DNA of 30,819 bases, taken from positions 1 through 30,819 of the IMG/VR virus record IMGVR_UViG_3300038696_000294. One strand, given 5' to 3'. Origin of the DNA: a virus. The translations under genes and the position numbers were made by a program. The notes below the pieces were generated by a model. The model did not search any database and was not told the DNA's origin. It was given only the letters and a program-made list of their open reading frames with translations. Positions within the stretch are counted from its first letter, which is position 1. The number at the start of each line of letters is the position of its first letter. This document shows positions 23,869 to 30,819 of this stretch, piece by piece.

Positions 23869-24456
23869 TCAGTTGGCGGGAACGCCTGTTGTAGATGGGC
23901 CCGAACTCACCCCGCCGTGTATGTGTGTGGCGCCGATGTTCTTCCCGTTGTGCGTAACCGTGCCGCCGGTGATCTCCACGCCAGCGCGAGAGACCCTGAA
24001 GGTCACGTCGCCAACCGTGATCTGCGCCTGTGCGCTGGTGAGCTCAAAGGTCAGCCCGCCGACTTCGCTGCGAACGAGATCGTCTGCCAGCGTCATGATC
24101 ACGTTCCCGTAGGTCATGACGTTCTGATCTGCCGCTTCCGACGGGCTCGGGTTGCTGGCGTGGTGGGTGAGTGGCACCGCCACGGCCTGCTGGAAGTCGC
24201 CGGTGGGCGACATGGCCGTCAGCTGCTGGCCGACGGTCGGCGGCGTGTGAACCTTTAAGGCTCCAGAAAACTGCGCGTAGGGCACCCACGGGGAAAGGAA
24301 CTGCCCGTCCCGGCCATGTGCCGGGCCAAAATCCAGCCGGACCCGTTGCCGGGCAGGATCGACCTCGGCAACGGTGCCGTGGCGCATCATACCGGCCAGA
24401 CGGCGTTCCAGATCGGTGACCCGCGCGACAAGCTCGACGATTTCGCGGATCGCCAT
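23869..24456 (-). CDS. V: Baseplate spike protein V (P2 gpV-like)
   Basis: This 195-aa protein forms the trimeric membrane-piercing spike at the tail tip. It has an N-terminal helix (REIVELVARVTDLERRLAGM), an OB-fold region (VRLDFGPAHGRDGQFLSPW, VPYAQFSGALKVHTPPTVGQ) and a beta-helix part (DDLVRSEVGGLTFELTSAQA). The C-terminus contains HIHGGVSSGPSTTGVP, with His178 and His180 in the HxH arrangement that binds a metal ion at the tip of P2-type spikes. The length is close to P2 gpV (211 aa). It follows the 264-aa gene after only two bases. It begins the P2-type baseplate block. Confidence 0.92.
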   Translation of the reverse strand: MAIREIVELVARVTDLERRLAGMMRHGTVAEVDPARQRVRLDFGPAHGRDGQFLSPWVPYAQFSGALKVHTPPTVGQQLTAMSPTGDFQQAVAVPLTHHASNPSPSEAADQNVMTYGNVIMTLADDLVRSEVGGLTFELTSAQAQITVGDVTFRVSRAGVEITGGTVTHNGKNIGATHIHGGVSSGPSTTGVPAN

Positions 24457-24458
24457 GC

Positions 24459-25253
24459 CTATGACCCTTGCGGCTCAAAGACGACTGTCTGGTCGAAATC
24501 CGGAAACGTGATGTCCGCGAGCGGTTGTGGGTCCGCATCGAGGTCTGCGACCGGCCCGATGCCGATCTGGTTGGCCACCTCCAGCGGGACACCAAGGGTT
24601 TCGGCCGCCCGGCGCCAATCGGCAAGTGGTGTGCCATCCATCTCCGCGCGCAGTAGGCTTGCGATATTTGCCAGTATGGGATCGGCTTCCATCAGGACCA
24701 GCACGTCGCCCCAGGCGCTGTTTGGCGCAATTGTGTCACCGGCCACCGGCGTGTCCACCAGATCGCAGGTCAGCACCAGCTGCCGCGCAGCAAAGCGCAC
24801 GCCGTTTTCGGCCGATGCCCCGCGCCGGGAAAGGCTGCGCGTGATCCGGGGGACCAGTTTCATCCAGGCGCGCGACCAGGCGGTATCATCGCGGGTCAGG
24901 GCGCGGACCACCTGATGCTCCATGATGTCGAGCGTCAGCTCCATCCCTTCGTCCGTGTGCGGAATGGCAATACTGATCTGACCGCCGTTCCCATCAGACG
25001 CTGGCACTTCGACGCGGGATGCGATGGCAATCTCGATCACGAGATCACAGCGATGCGGGCCGCTGTTGAGGTCCCTGCCGGTGACGTCCAGCGCATGTTC
25101 ATCCGTGGTCAGCACCAGAAGCGGCTGGCGGGTTTCGGCAATGGTCTGGTCGATCGGGTCCACCGCGCTGTCGAAGACCCGCGCGCCCGCCAAGGTGCGA
25201 TCCCGCAGCGCGCGGGCAGCAGCAAGTCGCATGACAAGACGGGTCAGGCTCAT
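24459..25253 (-). CDS. Hypothetical protein at head-tail boundary, tail-completion candidate
   Basis: This 264-aa protein fits no family I can name. It has a basic N-terminal helix (MSLTRLVMRLAAARALRDRT) and a strand-rich middle (RQPLLVLTTDEHALDVTGRD, HRCDLVIEIAIASRVEVPAS). A later strand-helix part (FAARQLVLTCDLVDTPVAGD) leads to an acidic C-terminus. There is no signal or membrane segment. It overlaps the FII-like stopper (ATGA at 25250-25253) and is followed by V, so it occupies the place of tail-completion proteins (P2 R/S, lambda Z/U). That role is inferred from position alone. Confidence 0.65.
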   Translation of the reverse strand: MSLTRLVMRLAAARALRDRTLAGARVFDSAVDPIDQTIAETRQPLLVLTTDEHALDVTGRDLNSGPHRCDLVIEIAIASRVEVPASDGNGGQISIAIPHTDEGMELTLDIMEHQVVRALTRDDTAWSRAWMKLVPRITRSLSRRGASAENGVRFAARQLVLTCDLVDTPVAGDTIAPNSAWGDVLVLMEADPILANIASLLRAEMDGTPLADWRRAAETLGVPLEVANQIGIGPVADLDADPQPLADITFPDFDQTVVFEPQGS

Positions 25254-25666
25254 GGGACGTCGTCCTCCCGGACCAGAATGAGGTTGAGATCGCCCATATC
25301 CGTGTGATGGACGGCACTGATTGCATAGACCGGACTCCCCACGCGGCTGATCAGCGTGATTGCATCGCCCTTGGCGGGGAGCGCCGTCAGCGCAGCGACC
25401 TGTGCCTTGGCGATCCAGAATTCGGCAGCGGTTGAGCCAAGCTTGGTTGTGCCCGACATCTGACCACCCCGTCCCTGACCCCGCAGGTCGTCTTGCACAG
25501 GGCCCGCCGAGAAAATACCGTGAACCGGGACCTCGGCGCGGTCCGGGGCCGCTGCGCGCTCAGCGTATTGGACCGAAACGCGCGGCCGGTGGACCGCGAC
25601 CTCCGCGAAGGCACCCTTGATCGCGCCCGAGAGGGCGGCGTCTAGATCGTCAAACATGGAAGCCAC
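25250..25666 (-). CDS. Head-tail stopper, lambda gpFII-like
   Basis: This 138-aa protein starts at GTG 25666, with AAAGGA eight bases upstream; the ATG three codons inside would be too far from it. It resembles lambda FII in layout: an N-terminal FDDLDAALSGAIKGAF, then VPVHGIFSAGPVQDDL around a GQG loop, the PAKGDAITLISRVGSPVYAI strand pair and an LNLILVRED end. Lambda FII (117 aa) seals the neck and receives the tail. It follows the major capsid gene by 18 bases, as FI/FII do in lambda. The sequence match is modest and rests partly on position. Confidence 0.7.
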   Translation of the reverse strand: MASMFDDLDAALSGAIKGAFAEVAVHRPRVSVQYAERAAAPDRAEVPVHGIFSAGPVQDDLRGQGRGGQMSGTTKLGSTAAEFWIAKAQVAALTALPAKGDAITLISRVGSPVYAISAVHHTDMGDLNLILVREDDVP

Positions 25667-25684
25667 GGGCCCGGTCCTTTCGGC

Positions 25685-26716
25685 TCACGTCCGCTTGCCA
25701 GGGATCAGTACGCGCGGGCGGGTGCAGTATTGCAGGGCGTTCATCTGGAACTCAAGGTTCACACCCTTGCCGTTCTGCATTTCCCACTGCTTACCATAGA
25801 GCCGCTGGCCCGGCGTGTTGACCGTCTCGATGTAATCAGCCGGGGCATAGACCGTGCGGAAGAGGCCGGGCACGCCCATGGGCACCAGATGGCACTTGTC
25901 GGTCTCAATACCGACATTCTGACCACCGCGGTAGTTCATCCAGGTGATGCCGCCAAACTCGAACGCGCCGTAGATGCCAGAATTGCCCGAGTTGATGTAG
26001 GCGTTCCGCAGTGAGGCCGCATCGGCATAGCCCTTATAGGTCTCGCGCACTTCCTTGTGGCCGATCAGATCGTCGAAGAACGCGTCGCCACACAGCGCGA
26101 TGACGCTCGTGTAGGGCAGACCGTCGAGAATGCCGGCCATCTGGCGGATGACACCGGCGCATTTCTTGCGCAGAGCCCCGTCAGTGGCACTGGCATTGTC
26201 GAGATCAAAGTCGACCACGGCCTGCTGGTTTTCGCCGAACTCGGTAAAATAATCGAAAAGGACCGAGCCGTCAGCGTCCAGAAGCTGGCCAGTCTTGAGG
26301 ATATTCAGCCGGTGGTATTCCTCGGTCAGTGCGAAGAACTGGCTGGCCTCGGCTGCGCGATCCGCGATCTTCTGCTGCAGCCGCTCGACGGCGACCTCCT
26401 GGCCGAAGGCGCGCACCTGCTGGACTTCATCGGCGTAGATCGCATCATCGACCTGGAAGTGCGGCACCTTAAGCATCCGCATGGCGCGTTTTGATTTGCC
26501 AAAGGTCTGGCCCGGGCCACCGCGGGGGCTGGCCGAGACCAGCATGCGGTTTTGTTCCTTGTCCTTCTCGATCGCGATATCCAGCGTGTCGATGCTGGAG
26601 GTCTGGAACAGCCCCATCTGGCCGATGCGGGAGGGCGTGTATTTGATCTCACGAAGCGCATCCGTGAGGCGCATGACGCTGAACGCGTCCTGACTGAAGA
26701 TGTTGAGGATCGACAT
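25685..26716 (-). CDS. Major capsid protein, lambda gpE-like
   Basis: This 343-aa protein builds the icosahedral shell. I chose ATG 26716, preceded by AAAGGA; a longer frame to 26758 lies in the structured leader. Family signs are the opening NIFSQDAFSVMRLTDALREI and YTPSRIGQMGLFQTSSI, the RTKxQ-like region near SPRGGPGQTFGKSKRAMRML, TGALRKKC-like ATDGALRKKCAGVIRQMAGI, and the C-terminal GMPGLFRTVYAP-like VPMGVPGLFRTVYAPADYIE. The length matches lambda E (341 aa). It follows decoration protein D after a 140-base gap. The call is secure. Confidence 0.94.
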   Translation of the reverse strand: MSILNIFSQDAFSVMRLTDALREIKYTPSRIGQMGLFQTSSIDTLDIAIEKDKEQNRMLVSASPRGGPGQTFGKSKRAMRMLKVPHFQVDDAIYADEVQQVRAFGQEVAVERLQQKIADRAAEASQFFALTEEYHRLNILKTGQLLDADGSVLFDYFTEFGENQQAVVDFDLDNASATDGALRKKCAGVIRQMAGILDGLPYTSVIALCGDAFFDDLIGHKEVRETYKGYADAASLRNAYINSGNSGIYGAFEFGGITWMNYRGGQNVGIETDKCHLVPMGVPGLFRTVYAPADYIETVNTPGQRLYGKQWEMQNGKGVNLEFQMNALQYCTRPRVLIPGKRT

Positions 26717-26856
26717 GGGGGGGTCCTTTATTGCGTCGGCGCGCCAGCAACTGGCCACGCGGGATCGGCCCGTGGCCCGAGGGCGCGCGGGGGATCAAAT
26801 TTGAAATGTGTGAACGTCAGGGCGCGGCGTTAGCGCACCGCGAAAGTCCCACGCAC
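26717..26856 (-). promoter_or_regulatory. Structured leader of the major capsid gene
   Basis: This is the longest untranslated gap in the structural genes, 140 bases between D and the major capsid gene. It holds a 7-bp inverted repeat (GGCCACG at 26753-26759, CGTGGCC at 26771-26777, 11-base loop). This is flanked by GCGCGC-type segments near 26739-26746 and 26783-26788 that could form an outer stem. An AT-rich patch lies at 26796-26812. I see no convincing promoter boxes. A stable 5' structure that raises capsid mRNA expression or lifetime is possible. Confidence 0.4.
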
Positions 26857-27228
26857 TCAGCGCACGATAATGCCGACACCCGCGAGATCAGCTTGGGCCG
26901 CAACCTTTTCGGCGGCCTGATCCCGGTCAGGATGATAGGTCAGGATCTTGCCGTTGACCTCGGCGTCCCGAGTGATGCCGGCAACCGAAACATCACTTGC
27001 CGTGGCATCACAGCCGTAGAGCGCGATAGCCACGGCGGTCTGGCTGCCATCCGTAGCCCCCACGGCACTGGCCAGATATTTGCCGTTGGCGGTGATTTTG
27101 CCGAGCACGGTGCCCGGCGCGATGATGCCCGCGCCACTGGCGATGGTGATATTTTCCCGCGAGCGCTGGCCATTGGCCTCGGTCATCAGGAATTCGCCGG
27201 GATGCCGGCCTTCTGTGAGAACAGTCAT
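26857..27228 (-). CDS. Head decoration protein, lambda gpD-like
   Basis: This 123-aa protein binds the expanded capsid shell as trimers and stabilises it. It matches the family from TEGRHPGEFLMTEANGQRSR through the characteristic ITIASGAGIIAPGTVLGKIT to AIALYGCDATASDVSVAGIT and RDAEVNGKILTYH. The length fits lambda D (110 aa). ATG 27228 has an AGAAGGA site. It lies between the protease/scaffold gene and the capsid gene, exactly the lambda order C-nu3-D-E. Confidence 0.93.
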   Translation of the reverse strand: MTVLTEGRHPGEFLMTEANGQRSRENITIASGAGIIAPGTVLGKITANGKYLASAVGATDGSQTAVAIALYGCDATASDVSVAGITRDAEVNGKILTYHPDRDQAAEKVAAQADLAGVGIIVR

Positions 27229-27244
27229 GGTCCTTCTCCCTTAT

Positions 27245-27682
27245 TCAGCCGAAGCGCGCATTGGCGTGCGTGATAGCCTTTGCCCACCCCGCCACACTGC
27301 GCTCGGCGCGGTTGCGTTGGTCGGCCGGGGTTTCAGCCCCGAGCTCGGTCTCCTGTGCAGCCCTGTCGGCGATCGTAGTGGGGACCGATGCCTTGGGGGA
27401 TGCCGTCATAACTTTCGCGGCATCCACAGCTGTCATCTCGGTCTCAAGCGCCAACACCGACGCTTGCGCCTCGCGCCCTTCGGCCTCGGGCGCTGTCAGG
27501 ATGGACTTGATGCGGGACGTCGCCTCGGCTTTGCCAGCGGTGACACCGGCTAAATGGGCCTCGGTGCGGGCTGCATCGACAGCGGCCTGCAGGTCGGCTG
27601 GGCTGTTGACCGTCGCGCCTATAGCTCCGGACGCGTTTGACGTGTCGCCCTGCGGCGCGTCGCTTTGGTTGGATTTGGTCAT
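27245..27682 (-). CDS. Nested scaffold protein, lambda Nu3-like internal start
   Basis: An internal in-frame ATG at 27682 is preceded by GGGAGGA four bases away, a strong ribosome site inside the protease gene. It would give a 145-aa protein equal to the protease C-terminus (MTKSNQSDAPQGDTSNASGA, VNSPADLQAAVDAARTEAHL, then a helical Ala/Glu-rich part). Lambda nu3 is made in the same way from within gene C and serves as capsid scaffold. The start falls right after the protease domain linker (PPSGANPQRKGGP). Seen: site and frame. Inferred: expression and function. Confidence 0.75.
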   Translation of the reverse strand: MTKSNQSDAPQGDTSNASGAIGATVNSPADLQAAVDAARTEAHLAGVTAGKAEATSRIKSILTAPEAEGREAQASVLALETEMTAVDAAKVMTASPKASVPTTIADRAAQETELGAETPADQRNRAERSVAGWAKAITHANARFG

Positions 27683-28618
27683 GGGTCCTCCCTTTCTCTG
27701 GGGGTTTGCCCCGGAGGGCGGTTGCGAAAGCGCGGCGATAACCTCGTCCAGGCTCGCCATACGATCAGCGAGACCTTGGGCAATGGCATCAGCGCCAAGA
27801 TAGGTCCGGGCTTCTGTGGCGCGGATTGTCTGGTCACTCATTCGACCGGCCCGACCTACCGCAACCAAGCCGACAAATTGGTCATAGATTTTCAGGACCT
27901 CAGCCTGCAGGTCAGCCCGCACCGCGTCCGATAGCGGCCCGAACGGGTTGCCATCGACCTTATGCGCCCCGGCATGAATCAGCGTCGGCTTCACCCCGCG
28001 ATCTTCCAGTTCCCCCGAGCGATCGAGATGCGTCAGCACCACACCGATGGAGCCGACCATCGAGGTGGGTGAGACGATGATTTCCGATGCAGCACTCGCG
28101 ATGCCATAGGCGGCCGAGGCGGCCACATCATTGACGAAGACCAGAACCGGCTTCACCTCGTTCACAGCGCGAACGAGGTTGGCTGTCGCAAACATGCCCG
28201 TGGCCTCGCCGCCAGGGCTGTCGATATCCAAGAGGATCGCTTGAACCTCCGGATCGGCTTGCGCCTCGCGCAGCTGCGCCGCAATGCCCTCATAGGACAC
28301 AAGACCCGAATTGGCCCCGATCCAGGCGCCGCGGTTCACCAGGCTACCGACGATCGGCAGGATGGCGACGCCGTTTGTAATGCGCATTGAGCTGACGCTG
28401 CCATTGTCGCGGCGGTGACTGCCAACAAAGCGGTTCGATTGCGGGTCTGGGGCTACCACAGGATCAATCCCAATCCGGCCCTGCAGCACATGCAGGATCA
28501 GATCAGCCTTGTCGGGATGCAGCAGCAGTGGGCGGTTCAGTACCCGCCCCGCGATCTGCGCCAGCGTCGGACGCGCATTCGCCACTGCAGAGTGTTCAAC
28601 ACCTGGCGGTTCCGTCAT
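27245..28618 (-). CDS. S49-family prohead protease, lambda gpC-like
   Basis: This 457-aa protein is the prohead maturation protease. ATG 28618 overlaps the previous stop (ATGA) and has AGGAGGGG upstream. Residues 80-245 fit the S49/SppA fold: DIDSPGGEATG (131-141) shapes the oxyanion site, Ser168 in VAASAAYGIASAA is the nucleophile, and Lys220 in LIHAGAHKVDGNPFG is the base. The C-terminal third is alanine- and glutamate-rich, helical and scaffold-like, with a linker near residue 312. Lambda C is 439 aa with the same arrangement. It should degrade scaffold after assembly. The call is secure; the catalytic dyad is intact. Confidence 0.92.
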   Translation of the reverse strand: MTEPPGVEHSAVANARPTLAQIAGRVLNRPLLLHPDKADLILHVLQGRIGIDPVVAPDPQSNRFVGSHRRDNGSVSSMRITNGVAILPIVGSLVNRGAWIGANSGLVSYEGIAAQLREAQADPEVQAILLDIDSPGGEATGMFATANLVRAVNEVKPVLVFVNDVAASAAYGIASAASEIIVSPTSMVGSIGVVLTHLDRSGELEDRGVKPTLIHAGAHKVDGNPFGPLSDAVRADLQAEVLKIYDQFVGLVAVGRAGRMSDQTIRATEARTYLGADAIAQGLADRMASLDEVIAALSQPPSGANPQRKGGPMTKSNQSDAPQGDTSNASGAIGATVNSPADLQAAVDAARTEAHLAGVTAGKAEATSRIKSILTAPEAEGREAQASVLALETEMTAVDAAKVMTASPKASVPTTIADRAAQETELGAETPADQRNRAERSVAGWAKAITHANARFG

Positions 28619-28875
28619 CTCACCCCTCCTGTTCCGAGCGCAAAGCGCCGAGGGCCCCGGCCCTGTTGCTGGGCACATTGCTCTTCAAAGCCGCGAATGA
28701 CGGCCAAGAGTCGGTCGGGATAGGCCCGGTGATAGGTCACCGAGCGTTCCACACCGTTCGACCCTGCCCGGAACCGCACCTCCATGGCACCTTCTCCCGC
28801 GACGAGCCGAACATAGACCTGCCGCAGGCTGGCGGCCGCCACGCAGGGATCGGCCTCGTCAATGGTGATGGTCAT
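28615..28875 (-). CDS. Head-tail joining protein, lambda gpW-like
   Basis: This 86-aa protein resembles lambda gpW (68 aa), which closes the portal before the stopper binds. Aligned features are an N-terminal helix (VAAASLRQVYVRLVAGEG), a strand pair (AMEVRFRAGSNGVERSVTYH), a second helix (PDRLLAVIRGFEEQC) and the final RGPRRFALGTGG, close to gpW's RRGPAGFYV end. It is placed after the portal gene, whereas lambda has it before the portal. It starts 20 bases after the portal stop and overlaps the protease gene by ATGA. Similarity is moderate but spans the whole protein. Confidence 0.78.
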   Translation of the reverse strand: MTITIDEADPCVAAASLRQVYVRLVAGEGAMEVRFRAGSNGVERSVTYHRAYPDRLLAVIRGFEEQCAQQQGRGPRRFALGTGGVR

Positions 28876-28895
28876 GTCTCGGCCTCATCGCCAGT

Positions 28896-30497
28896 TTAGT
28901 CCTGTTCATCTGCGTCAGCTGCACTCAGCCCACCGCCCTGCGCCCCCATCATCTGCGGCTCGGGCAGCCCGTATTCGGCCCTGAGCGCCTGTTCCTGCGC
29001 CAGCTGCTGGTAAACGTCGTCCACATCCGCCCCAAGATCGGTGCAGATCATCGCATCCGACATCACGCCAAGGCGTTTCCAGACCTCGTGCGCCTTGGCT
29101 TTTTTCAGATCATCGGCCTGCGGACGCGGGTCGCCCCGCCATTCGGCGCGGCAGGCCGCCGTGCGATTGGCCATAAAACCGGCAATCCCGCCCGGAAACG
29201 GCAGGGTCCCAGCCTCGATCTCTTCCTCGAGCCAGGCCTCAAAGATCGGCTGGCAAAACGGTGCCATGATGTTGCGCCGCCTGGCCTTGGTGATCGCGAA
29301 GATCTCCGTGGTGGCCGCCTGCAGCGAGGAATAGGTGGCCCCCACATTGTCGCCCGTCGCACTTTCATAGGTCAGCCCAAGGCAGCGCGCGAGTTCGCGC
29401 AGCAGATGCATCGCAAAGGCGGCATAATCCGACGATGGATGGTTGCTGGTATGGAACTTCAGCTCCTGCCCCGGAAACAGATGCGCCAGCCGCCCGTTGA
29501 TCCCCACATCCAGCGTGCTGCCGTCATAATAGCCTGCGACCATCTCGATATAGGCCTCCATCGGCGAGATGCCCTGCGCCAGCATCTGCGCCTGCTCCTG
29601 GGGCGTCAGCAGCCCCTGCAGCACCTGTTCCGTCGGCTCATCGGACGTGATCGTCACCGCAAACAGCGTCTGCACAATCGCCGCCATTAGGGTGGCGTCC
29701 GCCAGCTGATCGAACTGGCGGGCGACCTGCAGCGCGGGAACCAGAGGCGAGATGCCTCGATGTGTGCCAGGCGCGCCTTCAAAGATATGAATGACGCGCG
29801 GTCGGCCCGCCGCATCCCGGGCGCGGACATCGTATTCCACATCGTGCTTGAACAGGTCCTTGCGGATCGCCCGGTAGCCCACTGGCATGCCATCTGCATC
29901 GGTATAGACCCCGTTGATCAGCCGCTTCATGCTTTCCGTCTTGCGCGACAGACGCTGCGGCGGCAGCAGTCGCACCTTGGTGCCATAACGGTTCCACGGC
30001 CGCTTGCGCCAGGGCAGCTCCGCGAGAATTTCGCCGGTGACCAGCCAGGATCGAAACGCCGCCGCCTGCATCTGACCAAAGGTGCGCAAACCCTGAATGT
30101 CGCATTCCTGCGCGCTGCGCGCCCAAAGTTCGAACCGGCGCTCCACCGTTTTCGCCCAGTCCGAGGCCTCGGCTGGCGTCATCCCAAAAGTCTCGTTCTC
30201 CGGCAGCGCCTTCAGTTGCAGCCCCGTGCCCACGGTATTGGCGACGCATTGTTCCATGGCCCCGGCCAGCCAGCCGCTGTTGTGCAACAGGTCACCCACC
30301 CGCGCGGCCGCATCGTCCCAGGCCTCACCAATATCATCCTGGCTTTCCCGCAGCGCCGGTTTCCAGCCCGCAAAGGTGACGCCGCGCCCGCCGCGCATGT
30401 ATTTGCCCGAGGGTTTAGGGAGGGTCATCCCCTCAGGCCCTGCCGGTTGAGGCAGCGCCTCGGCCAGCAGAGTCTTCAGCTTTGACATCACGGACAT
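28896..30497 (-). CDS. Portal protein, lambda gpB-like
   Basis: This 533-aa protein forms the dodecameric portal through which DNA is packaged and ejected. It fits the lambda-family portal along its full length: GKYMRGGRGVTFAGWKPALR, RVGDLLHNSGWLAGAMEQCV, NTVGTGLQLKALPENETFG, RLLPPQRLSRKTESMKRLIN, HIFEGAPGTHRGISPLVPAL, and GDNVGATYSSLQAATTEIFA. Lambda gpB has the same length. GAGAGG lies 8 bases before ATG 30497. The upstream gene should be the large terminase subunit. The call is secure. Confidence 0.95.
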   Translation of the reverse strand: MSVMSKLKTLLAEALPQPAGPEGMTLPKPSGKYMRGGRGVTFAGWKPALRESQDDIGEAWDDAAARVGDLLHNSGWLAGAMEQCVANTVGTGLQLKALPENETFGMTPAEASDWAKTVERRFELWARSAQECDIQGLRTFGQMQAAAFRSWLVTGEILAELPWRKRPWNRYGTKVRLLPPQRLSRKTESMKRLINGVYTDADGMPVGYRAIRKDLFKHDVEYDVRARDAAGRPRVIHIFEGAPGTHRGISPLVPALQVARQFDQLADATLMAAIVQTLFAVTITSDEPTEQVLQGLLTPQEQAQMLAQGISPMEAYIEMVAGYYDGSTLDVGINGRLAHLFPGQELKFHTSNHPSSDYAAFAMHLLRELARCLGLTYESATGDNVGATYSSLQAATTEIFAITKARRRNIMAPFCQPIFEAWLEEEIEAGTLPFPGGIAGFMANRTAACRAEWRGDPRPQADDLKKAKAHEVWKRLGVMSDAMICTDLGADVDDVYQQLAQEQALRAEYGLPEPQMMGAQGGGLSAADADEQD

Positions 30498-30534
30498 GTG
30501 ATCTACCTCTCACCTCTGCTGCAACGCGCGAACA

Positions 30535-30639
30535 TCAGCCGTTATTGCAGGGCGCTGCTGCCACCGCAGGGGTTTGGGAGGAGCCCTGCGATGCCGGTGG
30601 CAGCGTCACCTCAGCATTGTATAATTTCCATCGCCTCAT
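30535..30639 (-). CDS. Possible 34-aa ORF between upstream gene and portal
   Basis: ATG 30639 overlaps the stop of the upstream frame (ATGA at 30636-30639) and the frame runs 34 codons to TGA 30535. The peptide begins MRRWKLYNAEVTLPPASQGS and ends in an alanine-rich part. The overlap is typical of real coupled genes in this operon. However, most of the frame coincides with a strong inverted repeat, so the codons may simply follow RNA structure. No function can be proposed; treat as possible. Confidence 0.35.
   Translation of the reverse strand: MRRWKLYNAEVTLPPASQGSSQTPAVAAAPCNNG
30557..30604 (-). repeat. Long bulged hairpin upstream of the portal gene
   Basis: GCTGCCACCG (30557-30566) is perfectly complementary to CGGTGGCAGC (30595-30604). 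Inside it CGCAGGG (30565-30571) pairs with CCCTGCG (30584-30590). In the - strand RNA this gives an outer stem, a bulge of about six bases and a 7-bp inner stem with a 12-base loop. No T run follows, so it is not a standard terminator. It stands about 60 bases before the portal start and could act in mRNA processing or translation control. Confidence 0.55.
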
Positions 30640-30819
30640 CGACCTCGGTTCAGGGCGCTGCCTTGCCGGGCGAACCGCGTGCGAAGCGCAGTACCACTTG
30701 CGCGGTTTTGCGGGGTCTGCGCTGCCGACTCGCTTGCCTCCCTTGCCGCATCCCCAACCCGACTGGCATCATGCCCCTCCGGCACAGCCGCCTCACGCGT
30801 CGGCGCACGCTCAATCCCT
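30636..30819 (-). CDS. C-terminal end of upstream gene, terminase large subunit by position
   Basis: The only long open - strand frame at the right edge (codons from 30818) encodes 60 residues ending in TGA 30636. The sequence is polar and low in hydrophobics (REAAVPEGHDASRVGDAARE, ASESAAQTPQNRASGTALRT), like a disordered protein tail. In lambda-type head modules the gene before the portal is the large terminase subunit, so this is probably its C-terminus. No terminase motif lies in the window, and the call rests on gene order and the open frame. Confidence 0.45.
   Translation of the reverse strand, partial: GIERAPTREAAVPEGHDASRVGDAAREASESAAQTPQNRASGTALRTRFARQGSALNRGR

Noticed and set aside
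27245-28678. Longer protease start at 28678
   Set aside because: It would overlap most of the C-terminus of the gpW-like gene; ATG 28618 has AGGAGGGG and the usual ATGA overlap.
10257-30497. Gene transfer agent of the Rhodobacterales type
   Set aside because: The genes encode a contractile sheath and P2-type baseplate with a lambda-type head, unlike the known siphovirus-like agent cluster.
30620-30625. TATAAT on the + strand
   Set aside because: It would point rightward against the phage genes, no -35 box is convincing, and it falls within coding-like sequence.
1-30819. tRNA genes, CRISPR arrays, insertion sequences
   Set aside because: I looked for clover-leaf-like segments, regular direct repeats and transposase motifs and found none I could support.

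Overview
The window is almost entirely the late (structural) half of a temperate, contractile-tailed phage, most likely a prophage in a high-GC alphaproteobacterium. The best guess is Rhodobacterales, judged from base composition and protein style; no marker gene proves it. One chromosomal gene is visible: the 3' part of rmlA/rfbA (dTDP-glucose synthesis) at the left edge on the + strand. Every phage gene is on the - strand, so the phage reads from right (30.8 kb) to left (0.8 kb) and converges on rmlA. The left phage/host border should lie near 663-824.

Right to left. (1) Head module, 30.8-25.25 kb, lambda type: tail end of an upstream ORF (terminase by position), portal, gpW-like joining protein, S49 prohead protease with a nested scaffold start, decoration protein D, major capsid protein E and an FII-like stopper. 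(2) Baseplate module, 25.25-20.99 kb, P2 type: a tail-completion candidate, gpV spike, gpW (gp25-like), gpJ and an enlarged gpI. (3) Appendage cluster 1, 20.99-17.44 kb: a 768-aa protein and three small or fibre-like proteins in the place of P2 H/G. (4) Tail shaft, 17.34-10.26 kb, P2 order: sheath FI, tube FII, chaperone E with a -1 frameshift extension E', tape measure T, then U, X and D. (5) Lysis cassette, 10.21-8.44 kb: an XhlA-like membrane protein, a membrane-anchored CHAP-like endolysin with a peptidoglycan-binding domain, and overlapping Rz/Rz1-type spanins. (6) Appendage cluster 2, 8.41-0.83 kb: a protein with an Mtd-like N-terminal domain, two large paralogous tail spikes in tandem, and four smaller fibre or accessory proteins.

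The genes are tightly packed, with many ATGA overlaps and Shine-Dalgarno motifs, as in one or a few long late transcripts. The only clear gaps are a 140-bp structured leader before the major capsid gene, a 92-bp gap before the sheath, a 96-bp gap before the endolysin and a 69-bp spacer with a GC-rich hairpin between the two spikes. I recognise no integrase, repressor, replication gene, reverse transcriptase, tRNA, CRISPR array or insertion sequence here. Early genes and most of the terminase must lie beyond the right edge.

The most interesting features are the canonical -1 slippery site in E/E', the two tandem spikes with conserved ends and exchanged, AT-richer centres, the endolysin with C-terminal hydrophobic segments, the lambda-head/P2-tail mosaic, and the position of this receptor-binding cluster beside a host surface-sugar gene.
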